The notes under the pieces were generated by a model that worked only from the letters and a program-made list of their open reading frames with translations, was not told where the DNA came from and made no database searches. From Synergistaceae bacterium (GTDB taxonomy: Bacteria; Synergistota; Synergistia; Synergistales; Aminobacteriaceae): a stretch of 11,842 nucleotides of DNA. This document shows positions 1 to 5,831 of this stretch, in pieces. Location: positions 1 to 11,842 of the forward strand of contig JAFRSL010000197.1 of assembly GCA_017427625.1 (NCBI GenBank). The letters run 5' to 3'. Position numbers and translations under genes: made by a program. The stretch's first letter is position 1; each line of letters opens with the position of its first letter.

Positions 1-32
1 AAAAATCCCTCCCGACTCATCATCAGGAGGGA
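1..32 (-). terminator. Intrinsic terminator after the decarboxylase operon
   Basis: On the minus strand a 7-bp perfect stem (TCCCTCC at 6-12 on the plus strand pairs with GGAGGGA at 26-32) with a 13-nt loop is followed by five T residues. It lies 15 bases after the stop codon of the biotin carrier gene. This is a classic Rho-independent terminator and marks the end of the operon, or attenuates reading into a gene beyond the window. Confidence 0.85.
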
Positions 33-47
33 CAATTTCTCTCTTCC

Positions 48-446
48 TTACGCGATCACCATGAGGACATCGCCAGTGTTCACGCTGTCGCCGCCCTTGA
101 CGCGGATCTCAGTTACCTTTCCTGACGCTGTGGCGAATACTTCATTCTCCATCTTCATTGCCTCAAGAAGAAGCACAAGGTCTCCGTTGTTCACCGTGTC
201 GCCTACGTTGACCTTGAGGCTCAGAATCTTTCCGGGCATCGGGGCTGTTACCGTGTTTGCGCCTTCTGCTACTGGTGCGGGTGCCGCCGGTGCTGCTGGG
301 GCGGGCGCGGGGGCTGCCGGAGCTGCGGGTGCAGGTGCTGCTGCCGGTGCTGCAACTGGGGCGGGCATTGCTGCTCCTGCTCCAAGACTCTCAACTTCAA
401 CCGTGTAGGCCGTTCCGTCAACTACTACTCTGTATTTGTTGCTCAC
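48..446 (-). CDS. mmdC: Biotin carboxyl carrier subunit of a sodium-pumping decarboxylase (MmdC/GcdC type)
   Basis: This 132-residue protein carries biotin, which shuttles CO2 from the carboxyltransferase (MmdA) to the membrane decarboxylase subunit. Residues 1-23 form a short beta-rich segment. Residues 24-60 are an almost pure Ala/Pro linker, typical of flexible swinging arms. Residues 63-132 form the lipoyl/biotinyl domain with the motif EAMKMENEV; K98 is the expected biotinylation site. The start is GTG at 446, with AAGGAG about 9 bases upstream. It follows the OadG-type gene by 27 bases and is the last gene before a terminator. Length and layout match the carrier subunits of methylmalonyl-CoA and glutaconyl-CoA decarboxylases. 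Which acyl-CoA is served is inferred from the neighbouring mmdA. Confidence 0.93.
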   Translation of the reverse strand: MSNKYRVVVDGTAYTVEVESLGAGAAMPAPVAAPAAAPAPAAPAAPAPAPAAPAAPAPVAEGANTVTAPMPGKILSLKVNVGDTVNNGDLVLLLEAMKMENEVFATASGKVTEIRVKGGDSVNTGDVLMVIA

Positions 447-473
447 GATTCTATTTCTCCTTCCGTGTTTTCA

Positions 474-869
474 CTAATGCCATTTGCGGACTAACATGTT
501 CGAGTTTAGCCCGATCATTCCTGCTGTCTTCCATCTTGCTGTCCAGTAGTCCATAGGGATTCCTGTTACTTCCGGCTGTACTGACAGAATCTGGAAATTG
601 CTGTTACCTGTGAACTCAACTATCGCCGCCGTTATTGCCGCAACAATTTTCGCCTTGTCCGCTGACTGCGCTTTTACAGGTGCGGGCTTGGCCATTGGTG
701 CGGGTGATGACGGCTTTGAGGGGGCTACATCATTTTTTTTTTCGTCCCCTGAGCCTGCGAACAGCCTCATTCCGTAGATTACTCCCGTAAGCACAAAGAG
801 TACCCCGAATACTATCGAGAATGCCACTACGCTCACGTTAATTGCTCCTGAAAGTCCCTCGAAATGCAT
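474..869 (-). CDS. mmdD: OadG-family membrane subunit of sodium-pumping decarboxylase (delta/gamma subunit)
   Basis: This 131-residue protein has one hydrophobic transmembrane segment (about residues 10-36) close to the N terminus. A charged and Pro/Ala-rich linker follows (about 41-68), then a small soluble C-terminal domain (70-131) containing the motif MDYWTARWKTAG. In this family the subunit anchors and assembles the carboxyltransferase and the biotin carrier on the membrane beta subunit. The ATG at 869 has AAGGAGG upstream at good spacing. The gene lies 28 bases after mmdA and 27 before the biotin carrier gene, so it belongs to the same operon. Oddity: the junction between membrane helix and linker is encoded by a run of ten A (T733-T742 on the plus strand). 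The family call is firm; calling it MmdD rather than OadG rests on context. Confidence 0.85.
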   Translation of the reverse strand: MHFEGLSGAINVSVVAFSIVFGVLFVLTGVIYGMRLFAGSGDEKKNDVAPSKPSSPAPMAKPAPVKAQSADKAKIVAAITAAIVEFTGNSNFQILSVQPEVTGIPMDYWTARWKTAGMIGLNSNMLVRKWH

Positions 870-897
870 GATGTCTATTCCTCCTTCTCTTTATGAT

Positions 898-2457
898 TTA
901 GTGAGGGATTACCCCGTGTTTCTTTGCCGGACGAGTCTCGCGCTTGCTTTCCATTGCGTCAAGTGCCTGGCATACTACCTTGCGCGTCTCTTCGGGCATA
1001 ATCACGCGGTCAACATAGCCTCTCTCAGCCGCCCTGTAAGGATTCGCAAATGCCTCGCGGTATTCGTCGATCTTCTCAAGGCGTTTTGCTGACGGATCAT
1101 CAGCTCCCTCAATCTCCTTCTTGAAGACGATGCTTGCCGCGCCCTCAGCTCCCATAACCGCGATTTCAGCCTGAGGCCATGCGAGTACGACATCAGCACC
1201 AAGACTCTTGCTCGACATTGCGAGATACGCGCCGCCGTAAGCCTTTCGCATAATGACGCTGATTAACGGTACACTTGCCTCGCTGTATGCGTAGAGGAGT
1301 TTTGCGCCCTTGCGGATAATTCCGCCGTATTCCTGATCTTTTCCGGGCAAATATCCGGGTACGTCAACGAATGTAACGATGGGAAGATTGAAAGCATCAC
1401 AGTGCCTCACGAATCTTGATGCCTTGTCCGAAGCATTGATGTCGAGGCAGCCCGCTGAAACGTCGGGGTTGTTTGCGACTATTCCGACCGGGCGGCTTCC
1501 GATGCTTGCGTAGCCCGTAACGATATTCTTGGCAAAGCCAGCCTGAACTTCCACAAATTCACCGTCATCAACTACGCGCTTGATTACCTCGTGAACATCA
1601 TAGCTCTTGTTCGGGTTGACTGGGACGATCTCGCGGAGTGCTAAATCTGCCCTTCGAGGGTCATCATTCGTGGCCTTTAACGGCGCGTCGTCGAGGTTGT
1701 TAAGCGGTAAGTATGACAGAACTTTCTTGACCTGCTCAAAGCATTCAGCCTCGTCCTTCGCGAAGAAGTGTGCGTTACCCGTGATAGTGTTGTGGGTCTC
1801 AGCTCCTCCAAGTTCCTCACTCGTTACAAGCTCGCCGGTTACTGCGCGGATTACTTCAGGGCCGGTGATGTGCATGATGGCCTCTTTGTCGACCATGAAA
1901 ATGTAATCCGTGAGTGCAGGACTGTATACTGCTCCGCCTGCTGTCGGTCCCATGATTACGGAGAATTGCGGAATTACACCGCTCGCCATAGTGTTGCGAC
2001 GGAAGATTTTTCCGTAGCCGTTGAGCGAGTCCGTGCCCTCCTGAATCCTAGCACCGCCTGAGTCATTGATGCCGATTACGGGGCAGCCGTTCTGAATGGC
2101 CATGTCGATGACCTTGCAGATTTTGTCCGCGTGCTTCTCACCGAGTGAGCCTCCGAAGACCGTGAAGTCCTGGCTGTAGATGAAGACTTTACGTCCTCCG
2201 ATAGTTCCCCAGCCGGTTACTACTCCATCACCGAGCGGCTTCCTTTCCTCAAGGCCGAAGTTGCTGCACCTGTGCGTAACGAACTCGTCAATCTCAACGA
2301 ATGACCCTGCGTCAAGAAGTGCGGCTATACGTTCGCGGGCTGAGCCTTTTCCTTTGGACTTCTGCTTTTCGGCGGCCTCTTCTCCTCCGCCTGCAAGAGC
2401 TGATTTGCGTTTCACGTCAAGTTCCGCGCAAAGCTCTTCGATTGTACGAAATCCCAT
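898..2457 (-). CDS. mmdA: Methylmalonyl-CoA decarboxylase carboxyltransferase (alpha) subunit
   Basis: This is a 519-residue member of the acyl-CoA carboxyltransferase (PccB/MmdA) family. It moves the carboxyl group of methylmalonyl-CoA onto the biotin carrier, giving propionyl-CoA; with the membrane subunit the free energy drives Na+ export. Two crotonase-like halves are visible. The N-terminal half has the oxyanion-hole motif DSGGARIQEG (132-141) and GPTAGGAVYSPAL (170-182). The C-terminal half has VDVPGYLPGKDQEYGG (about 365-380) and MRKAYGGAYLAM. Length is normal for MmdA and well short of glutaconyl-CoA GcdA, favouring methylmalonyl-CoA; a propionyl-CoA carboxylase beta subunit is the alternative, but the OadG and carrier neighbours argue against it. 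The ATG at 2457 has GGAGG 13 bases upstream, a slightly long spacing. First gene of the operon. Confidence 0.93.
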   Translation of the reverse strand: MGFRTIEELCAELDVKRKSALAGGGEEAAEKQKSKGKGSARERIAALLDAGSFVEIDEFVTHRCSNFGLEERKPLGDGVVTGWGTIGGRKVFIYSQDFTVFGGSLGEKHADKICKVIDMAIQNGCPVIGINDSGGARIQEGTDSLNGYGKIFRRNTMASGVIPQFSVIMGPTAGGAVYSPALTDYIFMVDKEAIMHITGPEVIRAVTGELVTSEELGGAETHNTITGNAHFFAKDEAECFEQVKKVLSYLPLNNLDDAPLKATNDDPRRADLALREIVPVNPNKSYDVHEVIKRVVDDGEFVEVQAGFAKNIVTGYASIGSRPVGIVANNPDVSAGCLDINASDKASRFVRHCDAFNLPIVTFVDVPGYLPGKDQEYGGIIRKGAKLLYAYSEASVPLISVIMRKAYGGAYLAMSSKSLGADVVLAWPQAEIAVMGAEGAASIVFKKEIEGADDPSAKRLEKIDEYREAFANPYRAAERGYVDRVIMPEETRKVVCQALDAMESKRETRPAKKHGVIPH

Positions 2458-2503
2458 ATTCTGCCAAAGTCCTCCTTCTTTGAGTATGTTTTGAACTTAG
2501 CGT

Positions 2504-2533
2504 AGAATATCACAATCTTCGTGAATTATGCAA
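2504..2533 (-). promoter_or_regulatory. Possible promoter of the mmdA operon
   Basis: On the minus strand TTGCAT (plus positions 2528-2533) and TATTCT (2504-2509) are separated by 18 bases, about 45 bases before the mmdA start. The match to the sigma-70 consensus is weak, particularly at -35, but this is the only intergenic space in which the operon promoter can lie on this side of the divergent pair. Confidence 0.3.
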
Positions 2534-2544
2534 GGACAAAACTA

Positions 2545-2572
2545 TGGACACATCGAAAACTTGTTGTATAAT
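2545..2572 (+). promoter_or_regulatory. Strong sigma-70-type promoter facing the TnpB element
   Basis: TGGACA (2545-2550; 5 of 6 to the -35 consensus) is followed by a 16-base spacer and a perfect TATAAT (2567-2572). It points into the TnpB element and, beyond it, towards the exported-protein gene at 4002. It is divergent from the mmdA operon. The promoter most likely belonged to that downstream gene before the element inserted, and now also drives tnpB. Confidence 0.6.
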
Positions 2573-2621
2573 ACACGAAAAATCCAATGCAGTTTCCATC
2601 ATGCTAAATTCACAGAAAACA

Positions 2622-2667
2622 AAGAAGGAGATATAGCTAGATGCCGATTGAGTGTAAAATAGTGTAA
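2622..2667 (+). other. Strong ribosome binding site and 9-codon mini-ORF (MPIECKIV)
   Basis: AAGAAGGAG (2622-2630) lies 10 bases before an ATG at 2641, an excellent Shine-Dalgarno and spacing. The frame reads MPIECKIV and stops with TAA at 2665-2667, ten bases before the tnpB start at 2677. It is either the severed start of a gene interrupted by the TnpB element after about four codons, or a leader peptide that couples translation into tnpB. The signal is seen directly; the role is inference. Confidence 0.5.
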
Positions 2668-2670
2668 AAT
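2651..2670 (+). repeat. Tandem 10-bp direct repeat at the left end of the TnpB element
   Basis: AGTGTAAAAT occurs twice in exact tandem (2651-2660 and 2661-2670), just before tnpB. A related sequence lies inverted at the right end of the element. It may be a recognition site for a trans-acting TnpA or a slippage product. Confidence 0.7.
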
Positions 2671-2676
2671 TATGTC

Positions 2677-3867
2677 ATGAACAGTACATTTAGACACCAA
2701 GCATATAAAGTAGAGCTAAAGCCCACAAGCGAACAGATGCAAATAATTGAGCGGACTATGGCCGTGTTTAGGTATGTCTACAACCTGTTCATAGGCACGA
2801 ACCGCGATAATTACCGCAACGACACTCAAAGTTATATGTCTGGCTATGATTTCTCGAAATGGCTTAACAATGAATACAGGAAGGCCAATCCCGATAAGTC
2901 ATGGATATGGGACGTTTCGTCAAAGGCTGTGAAGAAATCAATCATGAATGCAGATACAGCCTATAGAAACTTTCTGAAAGGCAAGACAGGATTTCCGAAC
3001 TTCAAGCGGCGTAACGGACGGCCGGTGAGTATGTATTTACCGCGAAATAATGACAGCGACCTGAAGATAGAGCGTAATCGCGGTAAAATTCCTACATTGG
3101 GCTGGGTACGGTTCAAAGAATATGGCTATGCCCCGCGAAAAGCAAAGGCAGTAAGCGTAATAATCACCAAACGGGCTGGAAGGTATTTTGCCTCATTTTT
3201 GTTCGAGGTAAACACAGTAAATCCCGTAAGAGTAACTCAATCCGAAAGCATAGGGATTGATATAGGTGTAAAGAGTTTTGCTGTGATTTCGGACGGCAGG
3301 AATTATCCGAATATCAACAAGTCCGAAAGGGCAAGGAAATTGGCACGGAGGCTGAAGCGCGAACAGCGGAAATTTTCGCGCAAGATACATAAATTAAAGC
3401 AAAGAAAGGAGGAATCTGCGAGTAAGAAGTGTAAGCGTTCAAACATAGACAAACAAAGGCTTAAAGTACAGCGGGCATATATGAGATTAACGAACAAACG
3501 TCATGACTATATCAACAAAACTGTACATGAGATAGTGAGCGCACGGCCTGAATATATAGCGATAGAAGACTTGAATGTGTCAGGAATGCTGAAGAACCGT
3601 CATTTATCGCGTGCAATAGCTGAGAGTGAGTTTTATTACTTTCGGACATTGTTGGAGCGTAAATGCCGCGAGTATGGAATAGAGCTAAGGATAGTTAATA
3701 GATTCTATGCCAGCAGTAAAACGTGTTCCCGATGCGGGCATGTGAAGAAAGACTTGAAGCTTTCAGACCGAGTGTATGAATGTACAGAATGCGGATTAGT
3801 GATAGACCGAGATTATAACGCCACATTAAATTTGAGAAGCTGTAAGAAATATAGTACCGCCGGCTAG
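2677..3867 (+). CDS. tnpB: RNA-guided endonuclease TnpB (OrfB family)
   Basis: This 396-residue protein has full TnpB length. It starts with the N-terminal helix-turn-helix-like region seen in OrfB proteins (FRHQAYKVELKPTSEQ). The RuvC nuclease parts are complete: D195 in IGIDIGVKSF, E297 in YIAIEDLNV, and the third acidic site in DRDYNATLNL (D377/D379). A four-cysteine zinc finger lies between (C350, C353, C369, C372), preceded by SSKTCSRCG. Between the first two RuvC motifs is a long basic helical stretch (about 217-272). TnpB proteins cut DNA under guidance of a right-end omega RNA next to a transposon-adjacent motif, which maintains the element. No acidic residue appears lost, so the nuclease may be active. 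No clear Shine-Dalgarno precedes the ATG; translation may be coupled to the mini-ORF at 2641. Confidence 0.93.
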   Translation: MNSTFRHQAYKVELKPTSEQMQIIERTMAVFRYVYNLFIGTNRDNYRNDTQSYMSGYDFSKWLNNEYRKANPDKSWIWDVSSKAVKKSIMNADTAYRNFLKGKTGFPNFKRRNGRPVSMYLPRNNDSDLKIERNRGKIPTLGWVRFKEYGYAPRKAKAVSVIITKRAGRYFASFLFEVNTVNPVRVTQSESIGIDIGVKSFAVISDGRNYPNINKSERARKLARRLKREQRKFSRKIHKLKQRKEESASKKCKRSNIDKQRLKVQRAYMRLTNKRHDYINKTVHEIVSARPEYIAIEDLNVSGMLKNRHLSRAIAESEFYYFRTLLERKCREYGIELRIVNRFYASSKTCSRCGHVKKDLKLSDRVYECTECGLVIDRDYNATLNLRSCKKYSTAG

Positions 3868-3947
3868 ACGGGAATTTAAGCCTCCGGACTGTCGAACCCG
3901 CTCAAGTAGGTAAGCCGAAAGAGGACAGGTTGAACGAGGAACAATCG
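3868..3947 (+). ncRNA. Candidate omega RNA scaffold at the right end of the TnpB element
   Basis: In TnpB elements the guide RNA comes from the 3' end of tnpB plus the right end, and its 3' tail copies the flanking DNA. The 80 non-coding bases after the tnpB stop are GC-richer than tnpB and can form a stem CTGTC (3889-3893) with GACAG (3924-3928). Position is the main evidence. The RNA probably begins within the tnpB coding end, and its 3' limit depends on the true right end, so these coordinates are a minimum. Confidence 0.45.
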
Positions 3948-3980
3948 AAAAAGTGAAAGTAACACAATATTACACTTTTT
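3948..3980 (+). repeat. Subterminal hairpin at the right end of the TnpB element
   Basis: AAAAAGTG (3948-3955) and CACTTTTT (3973-3980) form a perfect 8-bp inverted repeat with a 17-base loop. It lies 21 bases before the next gene's start. Subterminal hairpins are the recognition signals of single-strand transposases of the IS200/IS605 family. The stem is AT-rich, so it is a poor terminator candidate. Confidence 0.6.
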
Positions 3981-4001
3981 ACGTAGCAGAGAATTTCACA
4001 G

Positions 4002-4754
4002 ATGCTAAAATGCAAACTTACAGCGTCCCTGATTCTGTTACTCATAGTATGCACAGCGTCGTATTCAGCCGAAAAGGAAGACCCGGTTCTCAGAGCATGG
4101 TCCCACGAAACTAACGCTCAGACCAAAGAGGGCGACCAGTCAATCCGAATCAAAGCGACGTATTACTCGAATGAATACGTTGAAGCACTCGTTGCCTCAG
4201 AAGCCGAAAAGAATCTCTGGACTGCTGACGAGATGGAGAACTACAAGTACACCCTCCTCAAGAATCTCAACTTGGGCGAGTCCATTCCCTTCCACATCGA
4301 CATGACAGTCCGGGGAATCCCAATGTACGCACAGCCCTTCGACAAGCACATCACAATGATGGTGAGCGGAAAGAAATACTCCCCCATAGATTACGACCGC
4401 CGATTCAACTTCAAGATTCTCGGCTCACGCGACGGAATGGTATACTTCCCGCGCTATGACGAGAAGACTGGCAAGGAAATTCTTGCGGGCGCGAAAGATG
4501 TCAGGGTAATTTTCGACAGCTCAATCTCTCATGCACTCTCAGGAAGGGGCGATGTAATATGGGTGTGGGACCTCGCGAAAGACAGAGGCAAAATCGCGGG
4601 AGGAAGGGCTGCTGACAGGCTCGAAGCTGACAGGCTCATAAAGCGGTCGAGCAAGATCGACGAAGAACGCGCGGAGCTTCAGAAGAAACTCGACGAACTC
4701 AACAGAGAGTACAAAGAGATAAATTCACGCATAGACGAATTGCAGTCTAATTAG
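4002..4754 (+). CDS. Uncharacterised exported protein with C-terminal coiled coil
   Basis: I do not recognise a family in this 250-residue protein. A signal peptide is clear: a basic start (MLKCK), a hydrophobic core (6-19), and a likely cleavage after SYS (about 22/23). C17 (LIVC) is a poor lipobox because of V at -1. The middle (about 25-205) is a mixed, probably beta-containing domain with several aromatic and acidic residues, for instance IRIKATYYSNEYVEALV and MVYFPRYDEKTGKE. The last 40 residues are heptad-like and highly charged (EERAELQKKLDELNREY), predicting a coiled coil and possibly oligomerisation. It should act in the periplasm. The Shine-Dalgarno before the ATG is weak (AGAGA, 8 bases upstream), and the TnpB element separates the gene from a strong promoter at 2545-2572. 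pfkA follows 43 bases later. Confidence 0.75.
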   Translation: MLKCKLTASLILLLIVCTASYSAEKEDPVLRAWSHETNAQTKEGDQSIRIKATYYSNEYVEALVASEAEKNLWTADEMENYKYTLLKNLNLGESIPFHIDMTVRGIPMYAQPFDKHITMMVSGKKYSPIDYDRRFNFKILGSRDGMVYFPRYDEKTGKEILAGAKDVRVIFDSSISHALSGRGDVIWVWDLAKDRGKIAGGRAADRLEADRLIKRSSKIDEERAELQKKLDELNREYKEINSRIDELQSN

Positions 4755-4797
4755 GTAAAATATAGCCATTCCAAAGATATGAAAGGAAGAGTATGTA

Positions 4798-5763
4798 ATG
4801 ATTAAGATGGACCGTATCGCTGTACTTACAAGCGGAGGAGACTCACCGGGAATGAACGCGGCAGTCCGTGCAGTGGCAAGAACTTGCATGTTCAACGATA
4901 AGGAGTGCATCGGAGTAAGGCGCGGTTATGAGGGACTCATTGAGGGCGATTTCATCACTCTCGACAGGGCGGCAGTAGGCGGAATCATCCACAGCGGCGG
5001 AACTATCCTCAAGACAGCAAGAAGTGAACGCTTCAAGACCCCCGAAGGCCGCGAGGAAGCTCTCGAACAGATGAGGAAGGCAGGAATTGACGGCCTCGTA
5101 GTAATCGGCGGAGACGGATCATTTCACGGCGCAAAGGCACTTCATGATCTCGGCTTCCCTACGATGGGAATTCCCGGAACGATCGACAATGACATCACGG
5201 GGACTGACGAGACAATCGGCTTCGACACGGCGGTAAACACTGCACTTGAGGCAATCATGAAGCTCCGCGATACAGCGTCAAGCCATGAGCGTCTCTTTGT
5301 CGTCGAAGTAATGGGACGCAATGCAGGATTCCTTGCGCTCGAAGTTGCGGTTGCTACGGGTGCTGAGTACGTCGTTGTCCCTGAGCTTCCGCTGAGTATT
5401 GGGGACCTCACCAAGAGGCTCAAGAGTTCGTACAAGGAACACAGAAGCCACACGCTGATTATTCTTGCGGAGGGCGTAATGACAGCGGCCGAGATGCGCG
5501 AACAGTTGCAGGATTCGGGCGGATATGACGCCAGGGTTACGGTGCTTGGATACATTCAGCGCGGCGGACACCCGACATCGTTCGACGTTGTACTTGCCAC
5601 GAGAATGGGTGCGTTCGCAACAGAAAATCTCATGATTGGGAAATCAGGAATGATGGTCGGAAACATCAACCACAAGCTCACACTCAGCCCTCTTGAAAGA
5701 GCATGGAGTGAGCATAAATCACTAAGCCCGGAGATGTTGAGCCTCATCAATAAAATGAACTAG
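4798..5763 (+). CDS. pfkA: ATP-dependent 6-phosphofructokinase
   Basis: This enzyme phosphorylates fructose 6-phosphate to fructose 1,6-bisphosphate in glycolysis. At 321 residues it matches the bacterial PfkA length. Visible motifs are GGDSPGMN (13-20, nucleotide binding), GGDGS (104-108), PGTIDNDI (126-133) with the catalytic base D130, and RLFVVEVMGRNAG (165-177), which contacts substrate. Glycine in GGDGS and in PGTIDND (not PKTIDND) indicates ATP rather than pyrophosphate as donor. R24 and R28 correspond in position to effector-site arginines of the E. coli enzyme. The ATG at 4798 has AAGGAAGAG 7 bases upstream; a second ATG at 4807 would give a start closer to the family norm. The gene sits between an exported protein and rho, possibly in one transcript. 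Confidence 0.96.
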   Translation: MIKMDRIAVLTSGGDSPGMNAAVRAVARTCMFNDKECIGVRRGYEGLIEGDFITLDRAAVGGIIHSGGTILKTARSERFKTPEGREEALEQMRKAGIDGLVVIGGDGSFHGAKALHDLGFPTMGIPGTIDNDITGTDETIGFDTAVNTALEAIMKLRDTASSHERLFVVEVMGRNAGFLALEVAVATGAEYVVVPELPLSIGDLTKRLKSSYKEHRSHTLIILAEGVMTAAEMREQLQDSGGYDARVTVLGYIQRGGHPTSFDVVLATRMGAFATENLMIGKSGMMVGNINHKLTLSPLERAWSEHKSLSPEMLSLINKMN

Positions 5764-5772
5764 AAGCAATAC

Positions 5773-5798
5773 CCGGGGGAGTCTCATGATTCTCCCGG
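5773..5798 (+). terminator. Hairpin between pfkA and rho
   Basis: GGGAG (5777-5781) pairs with CTCCC (5792-5796), extended by CC (5773-5774) with GG (5797-5798) across a two-base bulge; the loop contains the palindrome TCATGA. No T run follows, so it is a weak intrinsic terminator at best. It could be an mRNA-stability or attenuation element in the rho leader; rho genes are often autoregulated by Rho itself in their leaders. Confidence 0.4.
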
Positions 5799-5831
5799 CC
5801 TCATCACAATATCACGTTAAGGAAAATTTCA

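Larger units (their letters stand above)
2646..3983 (+). mobile_element. Solitary TnpB element (IS200/IS605 or IS607 superfamily, IS1341-like, no TnpA)
   Basis: The element holds one tnpB gene, about 30 bases of left end and about 115 bases of right end. The left end contains two exact tandem copies of AGTGTAAAAT (2651-2670). The right end has an 8-bp inverted repeat AAAAAGTG/CACTTTTT (3948-3955 and 3973-3980). Read on the other strand, the right end (AGTGTAATATTGTG) matches AGTGTAAAATTATG of the left end at 12 of 14 positions. The element is visibly more AT-rich than its neighbours. Exact ends are uncertain by tens of bases, since these elements make no target duplication. There is no transposase, so movement would need TnpA supplied from elsewhere. 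Confidence 0.65.

Noticed and set aside
61..408. Long open frame on the plus strand, opposite the biotin carrier gene
   Set aside because: It is the antisense shadow of a GC-rich Ala/Pro-coding region, with a low-complexity translation, while the minus-strand gene has the biotin motif and a good ribosome binding site.
898..2457. Glutaconyl-CoA decarboxylase or propionyl-CoA carboxylase beta as the identity of the carboxyltransferase
   Set aside because: Length and motifs fit MmdA, and the OadG-type and separate carrier genes point to a membrane decarboxylase rather than a soluble carboxylase.
2651..2670. Two direct repeats considered as the start of a CRISPR array
   Set aside because: Ten-base units with no spacer between them, only two copies, and no cas genes; TnpB alone does not imply CRISPR.
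3948..3980. Hairpin with T run read as an intrinsic terminator for tnpB
   Set aside because: The stem is almost all A-T with only two G-C pairs and the T run is part of the stem, so a subterminal element hairpin is the better reading.
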